From Thermocrinis jamiesonii (GTDB taxonomy: Bacteria; Aquificota; Aquificia; Aquificales; Aquificaceae), in NCBI RefSeq assembly GCF_000702425.1, contig NZ_JNIE01000002.1:186001-250000 (forward strand): a DNA stretch of 64,000 nt. Direction: 5' to 3'. The translations under genes and the position numbers were made by a program. The notes under the pieces are model-generated. The model was not told the DNA's origin, ran no database searches, and saw nothing but the letters and a program-made list of their open reading frames with translations. Below are positions 50,705 to 58,613 of this stretch, one piece after another (the first letter of the stretch is position 1; every line of letters begins with the position of its first letter).

Positions 50705-50731
50705 AAAAATCCAAAAGTTTTGAGGATTTTT
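50705..50731. terminator. bidirectional terminator between thiO and tRNA-Cys
   Basis: AAAAATCC (50705-50712) pairs perfectly with GGATTTTT (50724-50731), with an 11-nt loop. The stem ends in T runs on both strands, so it can serve thiO on the plus strand and the tRNA pair on the minus strand. Confidence 0.6.
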
Positions 50732-50749
50732 ATGGAACCTTTGTCAAAA

Positions 50750-50821
50750 AGGCAACGGGCGGATTCGAACCGCCGTAGAAGGGATTTGCAGTCCCTCGCC
50801 TAACCACTCGGCCACGTTGCC
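50750..50821 (-). tRNA. tRNA-Cys (anticodon GCA)
   Basis: A 72-nt cloverleaf: acceptor GGCAACG/CGTTGCC, discriminator T, anticodon stem GGGA/TCCC with loop CTGCAAA (anticodon GCA), T-arm GCGGTTCGAATCCGC. CCA is not encoded. It lies 7 bp after tRNA-Gly on the same strand. Confidence 0.95.
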
Positions 50822-50828
50822 TTCAAAA

Positions 50829-50900
50829 AGCGGGCGACGGGACTCGAACCCGCGACCTGCTGCATGGCAAGCAGCCGCTCCACCTCTGAGCTACGCCCGC
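50829..50900 (-). tRNA. tRNA-Gly (anticodon GCC)
   Basis: A 72-nt cloverleaf: acceptor GCGGGCG/CGCCCGC, discriminator T, anticodon loop TTGCCAT (GCC), T-arm CGGGTTCGAGTCCCG. A TATAAT box on the minus strand at 50917-50912 lies just upstream, so the tRNA-Gly/tRNA-Cys pair may have its own promoter behind yicC. Confidence 0.95.
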
Positions 50901-50921
50901 TGATATATAATATTATACTAC

Positions 50922-51770
50922 TTACTCCACATTGGCTACCTGCTGTTTTAGCCTATCTATTTCAACCTTTATTTCCACTGCCCACTTGGATAGTTCTGGC
51001 ATCTTGTTGCCGAGGGTGTTTATCTCTCTGTGCATCTCCTGAAGCAAAAAGTCTAATCTCCTTCCTACTTCCTCTTCCGAATTTAAAAGATTTTCAAATC
51101 TTTCAAGGTGAACCTTAAACCTTGTTAGTTCCTCCTCTATGTCCATCTTTGAGAGTAAAAACACTATCTCATTTAGCACCGTAGGGTTTTCTTCCGGGAG
51201 ACCCAGCTCTTTAGCCCTTTCCAAAACCCTGTGCCTTAGCCTTTCCAAAACCTCTTCTTTTCTTTCCAAAATCTGGGTTAAATTTGCCTTTATGATCTTT
51301 ATTCTTTCTGTGAAGTCTTCTTTGAGTTTTCTACCTTCTTCCTCTCTGCTTTGAACTAACTCCCTTAAAGCTTGAAAGAGTGCCTGATTTACAAGGGACT
51401 TTATCTCTTCGCTTAGTTCTTCCTCCTTTTTTTCAGCGTATCTTAGGGACGCATAAAAAGCCATATCATCCGATAGGTTTATGTTTAACTCTTGAGATAG
51501 AGATTTAAAGGTTTGGAAGGTTCTTATCAAACTCTGCAAATCTAAAGGGCTCTTTTCCAGCTTAGGCTCAATCTGTATTATTAGACTTACAGTACCTCTT
51601 TTGATGTAGTCTTTTAGAAAATTCCTTATATCAAGTTCAAATTCATATAGGGGCATGTTTGACTTTATGGAAATTTCAAGACCCTTTGAGTTGAGTGTTC
51701 TAATAAATACCACTGCCCTCCAGTTCTCGTTTTCCGAAACCCCCTTCCCTACTCCTGTCATACTGCGCAC
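50922..51770 (-). CDS. YicC family endoribonuclease-like protein
   Basis: A 282-residue YicC protein: MRSMTGVGKG at the start, RTLNSKGLEI, and the C-terminal block GRRLDFLLQEMHREINTLGNK. YicC proteins act in RNA turnover. It begins 2 bp after the stop of the preceding small gene and is followed by two tRNA genes. Confidence 0.9.
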   Translation of the reverse strand: MRSMTGVGKGVSENENWRAVVFIRTLNSKGLEISIKSNMPLYEFELDIRNFLKDYIKRGTVSLIIQIEPKLEKSPLDLQSLIRTFQTFKSLSQELNINLSDDMAFYASLRYAEKKEEELSEEIKSLVNQALFQALRELVQSREEEGRKLKEDFTERIKIIKANLTQILERKEEVLERLRHRVLERAKELGLPEENPTVLNEIVFLLSKMDIEEELTRFKVHLERFENLLNSEEEVGRRLDFLLQEMHREINTLGNKMPELSKWAVEIKVEIDRLKQQVANVE

Positions 51771-51772
51771 TT

Positions 51773-52081
51773 TTAACCCCCACCATATTCAGTGCTTTCC
51801 GACTCTGCTACAAACTCCTCTATCATATCTTTGATAAGTTTGGTAAGCTCTGTAATGTCCTTCTCCAGATAATACTCAAAAAGTTCTATTATCCTTGTCC
51901 GGTTACGTTGCTCGTCTATGTAAAAATGTACTCTTATGTAAGGGATTTCTTTCTTTAACTCAAAATCTTCTTGGTCGGGCAATACAAGCTCAACCTCCAC
52001 CTCTGGGCCAAAAAGTCCCTCGTTTTCAAAGTATGTCTTTATCGTCAAAAGTTTGTCCTCATAATTTCTCCAGTTAAACAT
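51773..52081 (-). CDS. conserved-looking small acidic protein, unknown
   Basis: A 102-residue protein, start MFNWRNYEDKLLTIKTYF, with an alternating strand pattern (EVEVELVLPDQEDF, then IPYIRVHFYIDEQRNRTRII) and a long C-terminal helix. No family is recognised. ATG 52081 was chosen; it overlaps ndk by 8 bp. It lies between ndk and yicC in a tight operon. Confidence 0.55.
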   Translation of the reverse strand: MFNWRNYEDKLLTIKTYFENEGLFGPEVEVELVLPDQEDFELKKEIPYIRVHFYIDEQRNRTRIIELFEYYLEKDITELTKLIKDMIEEFVAESESTEYGGG

Positions 52082-52511
52082 CTTCAACTATTTCCAGTTG
52101 GGAAAAGATGAAGCTTATTTCATACTGAGCGGATTCTGGGGAGTCAGAAGCGTGTATGGCATTTTTCCCTTTATCTGTACCAAAGAGCGCTCTGATGGAG
52201 TTTGGAGCTATCCTTCTGGCTTCCTCGCTATCGGTTGGTCCTATTATCTCCCTCACTCTTCTTATAGCATCTTCACCTTCCAAAACACAGGCAACCACGG
52301 GACCAGAGCTCATAAACTCCACAAGTTCTTTGTAGAACGGCCTTTCCTTATGGACTATGTAAAATCCTTTGGCTTTTTCTTCAGTAAATCGGAAAAGCTT
52401 CATGGCTAAAATTTTAAAACCTTCTGAGATAAACCTATCAAGTATTTTACCCGTCGCTCCCTTTTCAAAGGCATCCGGCTTGATGATAATTAACGTCCTT
52501 TCCTTTGCCAT
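52074..52511 (-). CDS. ndk: nucleoside diphosphate kinase
   Basis: A 145-residue Ndk, balancing NTP pools. ERTLIIIKPDAFEKG at the start and the catalytic His in NAIHASDSPESA. The length is standard. It follows atpH by 34 bp on the minus strand and overlaps the next small gene by 8 bp. Confidence 0.96.
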   Translation of the reverse strand: MAKERTLIIIKPDAFEKGATGKILDRFISEGFKILAMKLFRFTEEKAKGFYIVHKERPFYKELVEFMSSGPVVACVLEGEDAIRRVREIIGPTDSEEARRIAPNSIRALFGTDKGKNAIHASDSPESAQYEISFIFSQLEIVEDV

Positions 52512-52545
52512 TTTTACCTCCTTATGGAATTTTTAAAATTTCTCA

Positions 52546-53070
52546 TCATCCAAGCCTTTCTAAAATACGCTTAACAGAAGCATCTATGACCATACCGGAA
52601 GTTTTAACCACAAACCCACCTATTAGGGACGGATCTTCTAAAATCTCAAACTCAAGCTCTCTGTTAATCAACTGCTTTATCTTTGCCTTAAGAGATTGAA
52701 GAATGTCTTCATCCACCTTCTTTGCCAATATCAGAAAGGCTTTTGAAACCTTCAGGAGTTTTTCTACCTCATAGTCATAAAGCCTTTTTATTTCGCCAAG
52801 CATTGGGATGGCGTTTAGTTCCACCAAGTAATTTATAAATTCCTTAACTTCAGAGGGCATAGAGAATTTTTCTGAAAGTTCAGTTAAATATGCTGTTTTC
52901 TTTTCGTTGGGCACCTTTGGGTTAAGAACAAAGTCTCTAAATAATTTTTCTCTTTTGTAAAGGTCATAGACAAAAGCTAAAAAGTTTGAGCCTAAAACTA
53001 AAGTAGTTTTATCTTTGGGAAGTTTGCTAATAAACACCTTTGCCAATTTTTTTGCTAACTCTTTGTTCAT
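52546..53070 (-). CDS. atpH: ATP synthase F1 subunit delta
   Basis: A 174-residue peripheral stalk subunit. The C-terminal signature region ILEDPSLIGGFVVKTSGMVID is that of the OSCP/delta family. It connects the b subunits to the F1 head. It overlaps atpF by 4 bp. The alpha, gamma and beta genes that often follow are absent here; ndk comes next instead. Confidence 0.9.
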   Translation of the reverse strand: MNKELAKKLAKVFISKLPKDKTTLVLGSNFLAFVYDLYKREKLFRDFVLNPKVPNEKKTAYLTELSEKFSMPSEVKEFINYLVELNAIPMLGEIKRLYDYEVEKLLKVSKAFLILAKKVDEDILQSLKAKIKQLINRELEFEILEDPSLIGGFVVKTSGMVIDASVKRILERLG

Positions 53071-53561
53071 TGGCTAGCCTCCATTTTCTTAATAGTCTTT
53101 TCTACATATCGTCTTTGCACATCTGGGTTTTGGAAGTCTTCCATAAGCCTTTTTATAGCAAGCTCCTTAGCTTTTTGTATGCCATACTTTAACAGCTCTT
53201 CCTTTGCTTTCTTTGTTTCTAACTCTATGCTTTCCCTTGCCTTTTCTTTGATCCTTCTTACGACCTCATCTATTTTCTTTATTTCCTCCTCTTTTATCTG
53301 TTGTGCGGTTTGCTCCGCAAGTTTTATTTGTTCTGCGTGACGTCTTTTTGCATCTTCGTATTCAAACTTTGCTTTTTCTAAAGCTTCCTTTGCTCTCCTT
53401 AGCTCTTTTTCCGATTCTTCTAAGTTTTCCGTAAGTTTTAAAAAGAAAGACCTGAAGGCTTCACCTACGGGTTTTCTTCCAAAATAATAGACTATTGCCA
53501 AAAAGAGTAAAATGTTTAGACCTTTCCACACAAGCTCCAAGGTGTGATGCCCTTCTGCCAT
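53067..53561 (-). CDS. atpF: ATP synthase F0 subunit b
   Basis: A 164-residue subunit: one N-terminal membrane span (LELVWKGLNILLFLAIVYYFG) followed by a long charged coiled coil and a C-terminal helix. Together with the b' subunit directly upstream it forms the peripheral stalk as a b/b' heterodimer. Confidence 0.88.
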   Translation of the reverse strand: MAEGHHTLELVWKGLNILLFLAIVYYFGRKPVGEAFRSFFLKLTENLEESEKELRRAKEALEKAKFEYEDAKRRHAEQIKLAEQTAQQIKEEEIKKIDEVVRRIKEKARESIELETKKAKEELLKYGIQKAKELAIKRLMEDFQNPDVQRRYVEKTIKKMEASQ

Positions 53562-53562
53562 G

Positions 53563-54000
53563 TTACGCCGCCTCCTCTATTCTTTGCACTATGCTTTTTG
53601 CTATTTCTTCTATTTTCTCTTCAAGCTTTGCCTTTTCAACATTTAAAGCTTTGCGGATCTCTTCCACGCTCTTTTCTATTTCCTTCTGAGCTTCCTCTTC
53701 AGCCTGAGCTATTTTTTCCGCTTTTATTCTTTCCACCTCTTTCTTTGCTTTTTCCAGGATCTCCTTGGAAGCTATGCTTGCCTTTTCTATTTCCTCTTTG
53801 GCTAATGCGAGCAGTTTGTTTGCTTCCTCTTGAAGCTTGCTTGCTTCTTCGTAATTTTTACGGACAATATTTTCTCTACTTTCTATAACTTCGCCGTAGG
53901 GTTTGGTAAGTATTTGTCTGATGATGAACATAAAGATTAAAAACAAGAATGCTTGAATAAAGAGGGTTATATTTGGATATAGGGCTTGCTGTATCTCCAT
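53563..54000 (-). CDS. atpF': ATP synthase F0 subunit b'
   Basis: A 145-residue subunit with one membrane span (LFIQAFLFLIFMFIIRQIL) and a heptad-rich helix. It is a second, diverged b-type subunit next to atpF, the b/b' arrangement known from photosynthetic bacteria and Aquifex. It is the first of the three stalk genes, 21 bp after rpiB. Confidence 0.86.
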   Translation of the reverse strand: MEIQQALYPNITLFIQAFLFLIFMFIIRQILTKPYGEVIESRENIVRKNYEEASKLQEEANKLLALAKEEIEKASIASKEILEKAKKEVERIKAEKIAQAEEEAQKEIEKSVEEIRKALNVEKAKLEEKIEEIAKSIVQRIEEAA

Positions 54001-54021
54001 AACTTCCTCCTTTTTAAAATT

Positions 54022-54468
54022 TTAACACAAGCCTTTTTCTATTTCTTCTATTAGCTTTATCCTTTCCTGATGTCTTCCACCTTCAAAGCTTGTGCTTAGC
54101 CAAGCTTCCACTATGGAAAGCGCCAATTCATCTCCCACAACTCTGTCTCCTAAGCACAACACGTTAGCATCGTTGTGCATTCTACTCATCCGAGCCATAT
54201 ATTCGTTCAGACAAAGGGCTGCTCGTATGCCCGGAAACTTGTTCGCGGTTATGGACATACCTATTCCACTTCCACATATGAGAATTCCATAATCTGCCCT
54301 CTTTTCCTGAACAGCCTTAGCCACTTCTTTTGCAAAGAGGGGATAGTGGGTTGAGTCTGTAGAGTTGGTGCCAAAGTCCAAAACCTCATAGCCTTTTGAA
54401 AGGAGAAATTGCTTTATCTTTTCCTTTAATCTAAAGCCTGCGTGGTCCGAACCTATGGCTATTTTCAT
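54022..54468 (-). CDS. rpiB: ribose-5-phosphate isomerase B
   Basis: A 148-residue RpiB/LacA family isomerase: [17 protein letters not shown], catalytic Cys in [13 protein letters not shown], and [20 protein letters not shown]. It interconverts ribose-5- and ribulose-5-phosphate, the substrate pool of KdsD. It overlaps the gatB end by 4 bp. Confidence 0.95.
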   Translation of the reverse strand: MKIAIGSDHAGFRLKEKIKQFLLSKGYEVLDFGTNSTDSTHYPLFAKEVAKAVQEKRADYGILICGSGIGMSITANKFPGIRAALCLNEYMARMSRMHNDANVLCLGDRVVGDELALSIVEAWLSTSFEGGRHQERIKLIEEIEKGLC

Positions 54469-55880
54469 TTGGATATCACCTCAGATATTAATTTATTTAC
54501 CAATTGAGGATTAGCTTTACCTTTCGTAGCCTTCATAACCTGGCCTACAAAAAAGCCTATGAGCTTGCTTTCTCCCGATTTTAACCTTTGGTATTCGTTA
54601 GGGTAGGCATTGAACACCTGTTGGACTATTTCCATAATGGCGCTTTCGTCACTTATTTGTTTCAGACCTTTCTTTTCCACTATAGTCTGTGGGTCTTCAC
54701 CGGTTGCAAACATCTCTGCAAGCACTTCCTTTGCAAGCTTTGATGATAAAACACCTTCCTTTATTAGCTTTACAAGCTGAGCCAATTTCTCTGGGCTTAC
54801 GGGAGATTGATCTACGCTCAGATTATTTTCTCTCAAAAGACCTAAAAAGTCGTTAAGTATCCAATTGGAAGTTAGCTTTGGATCCTTGTCGTAGAATTTA
54901 AGAGAAGCTTCAAAGAAATCTCCCAATTCTTTTATGTCCGTTAATACTTTGGCTTCGTATGGAGTTAAAGCGTATGCTTTTATAAACCTTTCAATTCTTT
55001 CGTGAGGAAGCTCGGGCATGCTGTTTTTTATTTGCTCTATCCAGTCTTTACTTATCACCAAAGGTAATAGGTCTGGGTCTGGAAAGTATCTGTAGTCCTC
55101 CGCTTCCTCTTTTGTGCGCATGGGATGGGTTAGTCCGGTAGATGGATCAAAGGTTCTCGTCTCTTGTATGATCTTCCCACCAGAAGATAGGATCTTTTTT
55201 TGTCTTTCTATTTCACTCTCTATAGCCTTTTGCACAAACCTAAAGGAATTTACGTTCTTTATTTCTACTTTTGTGCCCAACTCTTTTGAGCCCTTTGGTC
55301 TTAAAGACAGGTTTATATCGCACCTGAGCTGTCCCTTTTCCATATCTGCCTTGGAAACACCAGCGTACCGGAGGATGTTTCTGAGCGTTTCTAAAAACTC
55401 TCTTGCCATTTCTGGCGAATCTATGTCTGGCTCGGTAACGATCTCTATTAAAGGAGTTCCAGCTCTGTTTAGATCTACATAAGTTTTATTTCCTTCGTGG
55501 ATGTTCTTTCCGGCGTCCTCCTCAAGGTGCAGTCTCCTTATCCTTACCTTTTTTCCGTTTATCTCAATCCATCCGTCTGTCGCTAAGGGTTTTTCATACT
55601 GAGATATCTGGTATCCCTTTGGAAGGTCTGGGTAGAAGTAATTTTTCCTTGCAAATACGGAAAACTCATGAACTTTGCAATTAAGGGCTAATGCTGCTCT
55701 TATGGCATACTCTACAGCCTTTTTGTTTACCACTGGCAAGCTTCCCGGCAAACCAAGACACACTGGACACACAAGGGTATTGGGCTCAGCTCCAAACTCC
55801 ACAGGACAGGAACAGAACATTTTAGTTTTCGTATCAAGCTGAACGTGTATCTCAAGTCCTATAACTGGTTCAAACTCCAT
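54465..55880 (-). CDS. gatB: aspartyl/glutamyl-tRNA(Asn/Gln) amidotransferase subunit B
   Basis: A 471-residue GatB, which activates mischarged tRNA for GatCAB amidation. [20 protein letters not shown], the zinc cysteines CSCP and [23 protein letters not shown] and the C-terminal GatB/YqeY tail ([18 protein letters not shown]) are clear. I start at ATG 55880 because the family begins there; an upstream ATG at 55910 adds ten residues without family match. Confidence 0.95.
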   Translation of the reverse strand: MEFEPVIGLEIHVQLDTKTKMFCSCPVEFGAEPNTLVCPVCLGLPGSLPVVNKKAVEYAIRAALALNCKVHEFSVFARKNYFYPDLPKGYQISQYEKPLATDGWIEINGKKVRIRRLHLEEDAGKNIHEGNKTYVDLNRAGTPLIEIVTEPDIDSPEMAREFLETLRNILRYAGVSKADMEKGQLRCDINLSLRPKGSKELGTKVEIKNVNSFRFVQKAIESEIERQKKILSSGGKIIQETRTFDPSTGLTHPMRTKEEAEDYRYFPDPDLLPLVISKDWIEQIKNSMPELPHERIERFIKAYALTPYEAKVLTDIKELGDFFEASLKFYDKDPKLTSNWILNDFLGLLRENNLSVDQSPVSPEKLAQLVKLIKEGVLSSKLAKEVLAEMFATGEDPQTIVEKKGLKQISDESAIMEIVQQVFNAYPNEYQRLKSGESKLIGFFVGQVMKATKGKANPQLVNKLISEVISK

Positions 55881-55995
55881 AGGTTTTATTTTAATCTCTA
55901 ATTCTAACACGCAGAGATATTATAAATCCCTATCCTCCAAAGGACTTTCTAATAAGGCAACTCAACGCTTTACCAATTTCTCACTCAATGTATAT

Positions 55996-56053
55996 GAGCT
56001 GTTCGAAAAATGCCACCTTAGGAGAGTGATGGTATAAAAAAGATCCTTATGAG
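55996..56053 (+). repeat. isolated copy of the DDE insertion sequence left end
   Basis: These 58 bp match 57663-57720, the leader of the DDE transposase gene, with few differences; both read through CTTAGGAGAG-type sequence (here CCTTAGGAGAGTGATGG) to TCCTTATGAG. Here the copy is followed directly by the TnpB element rather than by a transposase gene, so only the end survives. Confidence 0.75.
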
Positions 56054-57653
56054 GTTGTTCTAAAAATCCCTCATCGGGGCGTCCCCCCAACCTCTAAGGG
56101 AACTAACCTTCTCCTCACCCTGTTCCACGCCCCTTCCACCAATAAAGGCTTCAGAGGAGAAAGGTCCCTTGGTAGAACCTTTCCAAGAACAGGGAAGAGG
56201 AAGGCGGACTTCAGAACTTGCCAAGCACTTTGAGAAGTAGTTTTAGCTACTTCTCCCTGCTTGGGATTCCTTCCGTTGACGGCCTCACAGGAACTTGGCT
56301 CGCCCTGAAGGCTTTTAAGCTTTTCTAAAAGCAAGTCCTTTGCTTTTTGAACTTGCTTTAACTCAGAGTTTATAGCATTTCTTTTGTATTGGTTAGTCTC
56401 TTTCTTAAACTGTTCTTTTAGCTCTTTTTCTTTCTCTTGGTAAGTGTAGATTGCATACTCTAAGTATTCCCTGTCTGAAAGAAGTTTAAGGTAATTCTCA
56501 GGGACTTCTTCCTTAAAGCCTAAAGCCCTTCTTCCTATCACGTAAGCGGATGCTATGTCTTTGTCTATCCCAAACTGTGGTGCATATTTTAGTGCTCCTA
56601 TAACAGAAGTGAAAGCGGGATTTACCTTGATAACTTCTATTCCACTTAGCTTTGCAGTTCTTTCAATCTTTGAAAGCAAGCTCTTAAAGTTCCAATGGTG
56701 TAGTCTCTTCCTTAGCTTAGCCTTCCCATCCCCACGATAACCACGATTGATTTTCTTTAAGTTTTCTATAGCTATTGCTTTTCCTTTCTCTTTTGCTATT
56801 TCTACTACCTTATGAGCTATTAGCCATTCCTGATATTCCTTTTTATTCTTTGAAAGTCCTATCAACTCGTGCAAGCTAATATTTTGATAGCTCAAAAGAT
56901 TTCCATCAGGGCTAACCTCTGCTAAAGCTAAATGCAGTGGGCTTGCGTTTGTGTCTATGGCTATTACTCCATACTCTTTGGTTAGCCATACTTCAGGTGT
57001 GGGAACTTCAAAAGAAACACTTCCATAAATCTCTCCATCCCTTAGCTTTAGCTCTACTGTGTAAGGGAAATAAACTTTACTTTGCCAGCTCGTTTGAAGC
57101 ATAGTCAAAAATGTGTTCCACTTATCCTTTGCGTTGCTTGGTTCCCTTAACACCTTTGCGTAAATGAACTTTCTCTCACCTACCGTAATCCTTAAAAGAA
57201 GCTCTCCGTTTATGCTTTCAAACCTTAAAAGTCTGTTTCCTTTATCTGCCTTTGAACCTACGCTTATTAAAGTCCCTTGTCTTAACTCTTTCCACATTCT
57301 TTTTAACTTTTCCCTACTTTTCTTGTCTCTGTTTTTACAGAGCTTTTCAAAAAGGGCTTTACCGCCAAACACCACTTTTTTGTCTGTTGGATATTGCTTT
57401 GCTTTGTAGATAGCAGAGTCTATGTACTTGGTAGGCAGGTCAGGAAAAAGCTGTCTTAGCTTTTGGTATATTTGGTTATGGGAGTTTTTGTCTTTCAGTA
57501 GTTTATAAGCTGACCTTATAGCGGATGATTGCTTACGCATTAATTCCAAAAGCTTTTTTCTGTCGGAACTGTTCAACTGAAGTTTAAACTGCACGCCTAC
57601 ATACATCTTAGGCTTTTATTATAACTACCTTGAGGGGTTTTTAGAACAATCTC
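56051..57653 (-). mobile_element. intact TnpB element (copy B) with terminal inverted repeats
   Basis: The ends are GAGGTTGTTCTAAAAATCCC at 56051 and, on the other strand, GAGATTGTTCTAAAAACCCC ending at 57653. Outside them GATCCTTAT is also repeated in inverted form, so the total inverted repeat is 31 bp (56042-56072/57632-57662). The element carries one gene, tnpB, and no TnpA. Its ends resemble the first 16 bp of the neighbouring DDE element (GAGGTTGTTCGAAAAA at 57663). The right-end core (56071-56121) is shared with all relics in the window. Confidence 0.8.
56071..57606 (-). CDS. tnpB: TnpB-family RNA-guided nuclease, variant without zinc ribbon
   Basis: A 511-residue TnpB-related protein. 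The RuvC acidic residues are all present: Asp218 (IAIDTNASPLHLALAE), Glu281 (AIAIENLKK), and Asp350 (GIDKDIASAYVIGRR). The zinc ribbon usually found before RuvC-III is missing: no Cys pair lies between 281 and 350. The C-terminal part after 370 is a long charged helix followed by a Cys-containing tail (CEAVNGRNP). TnpB proteins of IS200/IS605 use an RNA from the element right end to cut DNA. This one should be catalytically competent. Confidence 0.9.
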   Translation of the reverse strand: MYVGVQFKLQLNSSDRKKLLELMRKQSSAIRSAYKLLKDKNSHNQIYQKLRQLFPDLPTKYIDSAIYKAKQYPTDKKVVFGGKALFEKLCKNRDKKSREKLKRMWKELRQGTLISVGSKADKGNRLLRFESINGELLLRITVGERKFIYAKVLREPSNAKDKWNTFLTMLQTSWQSKVYFPYTVELKLRDGEIYGSVSFEVPTPEVWLTKEYGVIAIDTNASPLHLALAEVSPDGNLLSYQNISLHELIGLSKNKKEYQEWLIAHKVVEIAKEKGKAIAIENLKKINRGYRGDGKAKLRKRLHHWNFKSLLSKIERTAKLSGIEVIKVNPAFTSVIGALKYAPQFGIDKDIASAYVIGRRALGFKEEVPENYLKLLSDREYLEYAIYTYQEKEKELKEQFKKETNQYKRNAINSELKQVQKAKDLLLEKLKSLQGEPSSCEAVNGRNPKQGEVAKTTSQSAWQVLKSAFLFPVLGKVLPRDLSPLKPLLVEGAWNRVRRRLVPLEVGGTPR

Positions 57654-57662
57654 ATAAGGATC

Positions 57663-58341
57663 GAGGTTGTTCGAAAAAAGCCACTTTAGGAGAGTTATGG
57701 TATAAAAAAATCCTTATGAGAAGAAGCAGGTTACCTTTGAAAAAACTTTATGCCCTTACCAAACACATACTTGAAAATATAAACCTAAACCAAGTAAAAA
57801 AGAAAGGAAGACCTAAAAAATACGAAGAGCGGTTTATAATTGCCCTGTGGCTTTTCCAAATACTCAACAAAAGATCTTACAGAGAAACCTTTGAAACCGC
57901 TAAAAATGAAAACTTTGATGTCCCATCTCTTAGCAACTACCACTATAGAGTTAAACAGTTAGATGAAAAGCTCCTAAGGCTCATCCTGAAAGAACGTGCC
58001 AAACTGCTCCTTGAAGATAAACAAATCAAATGTTAAATAGCTGATACGGAAGGCTTTGGCTTTGGAGGCAAATACAACATTAACTGGAAAAGAGGAACGC
58101 AAATAAAAACTGTTCAGGCTCACGTTAGGCTTGAAGTGGTAAAAAGGTTGGCTCAAGCTTTAATCTTTTGAGAGAGGACTTAGCAAGGAAGACGGCTATT
58201 GCCTGTGCTATTCTTTGGAACTTTTGGCTACTTGTAATCTATTTATTTTTGTTTGCCTTATCCACTGCCTTATGCTTTAACCTATTCTTAAGGTATTCGG
58301 TGGATTTTTCAAACAGCCTTAGATCCTTATTGACTTTTTGA
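57663..58341 (+). mobile_element. decayed DDE-type insertion sequence
   Basis: It begins GAGGTTGTTCGAAAAA, carries a transposase relic, and has no matching right end near 58350; the right end seems lost. The relic has one in-frame stop (58034-58036) and a later frame break with loss of the middle. The left end is also duplicated at 55996-56053. Confidence 0.75.
57716..58341 (+). pseudogene. DDE transposase relic (IS4/IS5-like)
   Basis: The first 106 codons from ATG 57716 contain KKGRPKKYEERFIIALWLF and SLSNYHYRVKQLDEKLLR. After the TAA at 58034 the same frame continues with IADTEGFGFGGKYN, where the Asp is the first DDE residue. In a shifted frame LREDLARKTAIACAILWN through to a TGA at 58339-58341 gives the transposase C-terminus. 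The catalytic middle is deleted, so it is dead. Confidence 0.8.
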
Positions 58342-58358
58342 ATTTTTTAATGTATACT
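58330..58358 (+). promoter_or_regulatory. predicted thiS promoter, -35 box inside the transposase relic
   Basis: TTGACT (58330-58335) and TATACT (58353-58358) with exactly 17 bp between them. The -35 box lies in the last codons of the transposase relic (stop TGA at 58339). Transcription would start near 58365, about 40 bp before thiS. Confidence 0.6.
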
Positions 58359-58363
58359 CTTAA

Positions 58364-58375
58364 CTTGTTAACAAG
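58364..58375. promoter_or_regulatory. palindrome at the thiS transcription start
   Basis: A perfect 12-bp palindrome CTTGTTAACAAG located 5 bp after the -10 box, at the expected start site. The position would allow repression by an operator-binding protein. No regulator can be named. Confidence 0.35.
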
Positions 58376-58404
58376 CTCCATAATTTTGGACAGAGCTATT
58401 AACC

Positions 58405-58611
58405 ATGAAGATTTACATAAACGGTGAAGAAACAGACGTTCCAGAGGGTATTACCCTTGCACAGCTGATAGAGCTGAAAGGTATAAAAGTGAGAGAAATA
58501 GGTTTTGCGATTTCTGTAAATGAAGAAGTAATTCCAAAATCAAGGTATGGAGAATACAGGCTTTCTGAGGGTGATAGAGTAGAAATAGTCCATATAGTAG
58601 GTGGTGGCTAA
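58405..58611 (+). CDS. thiS: sulfur carrier protein ThiS
   Basis: A 68-residue ubiquitin-fold protein starting MKIYINGEETDVPEG and ending in a Gly tail (HIVGGG), where the C-terminal Gly is made a thiocarboxylate to give sulfur to the thiamine thiazole. Typical ThiS ends in GG; this one reads GGG. It is isolated from other thi genes here; thiO is at 49664. The NSS gene ends 2 bp away on the opposite strand. Confidence 0.9.
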   Translation: MKIYINGEETDVPEGITLAQLIELKGIKVREIGFAISVNEEVIPKSRYGEYRLSEGDRVEIVHIVGGG

Positions 58612-58613
58612 AA

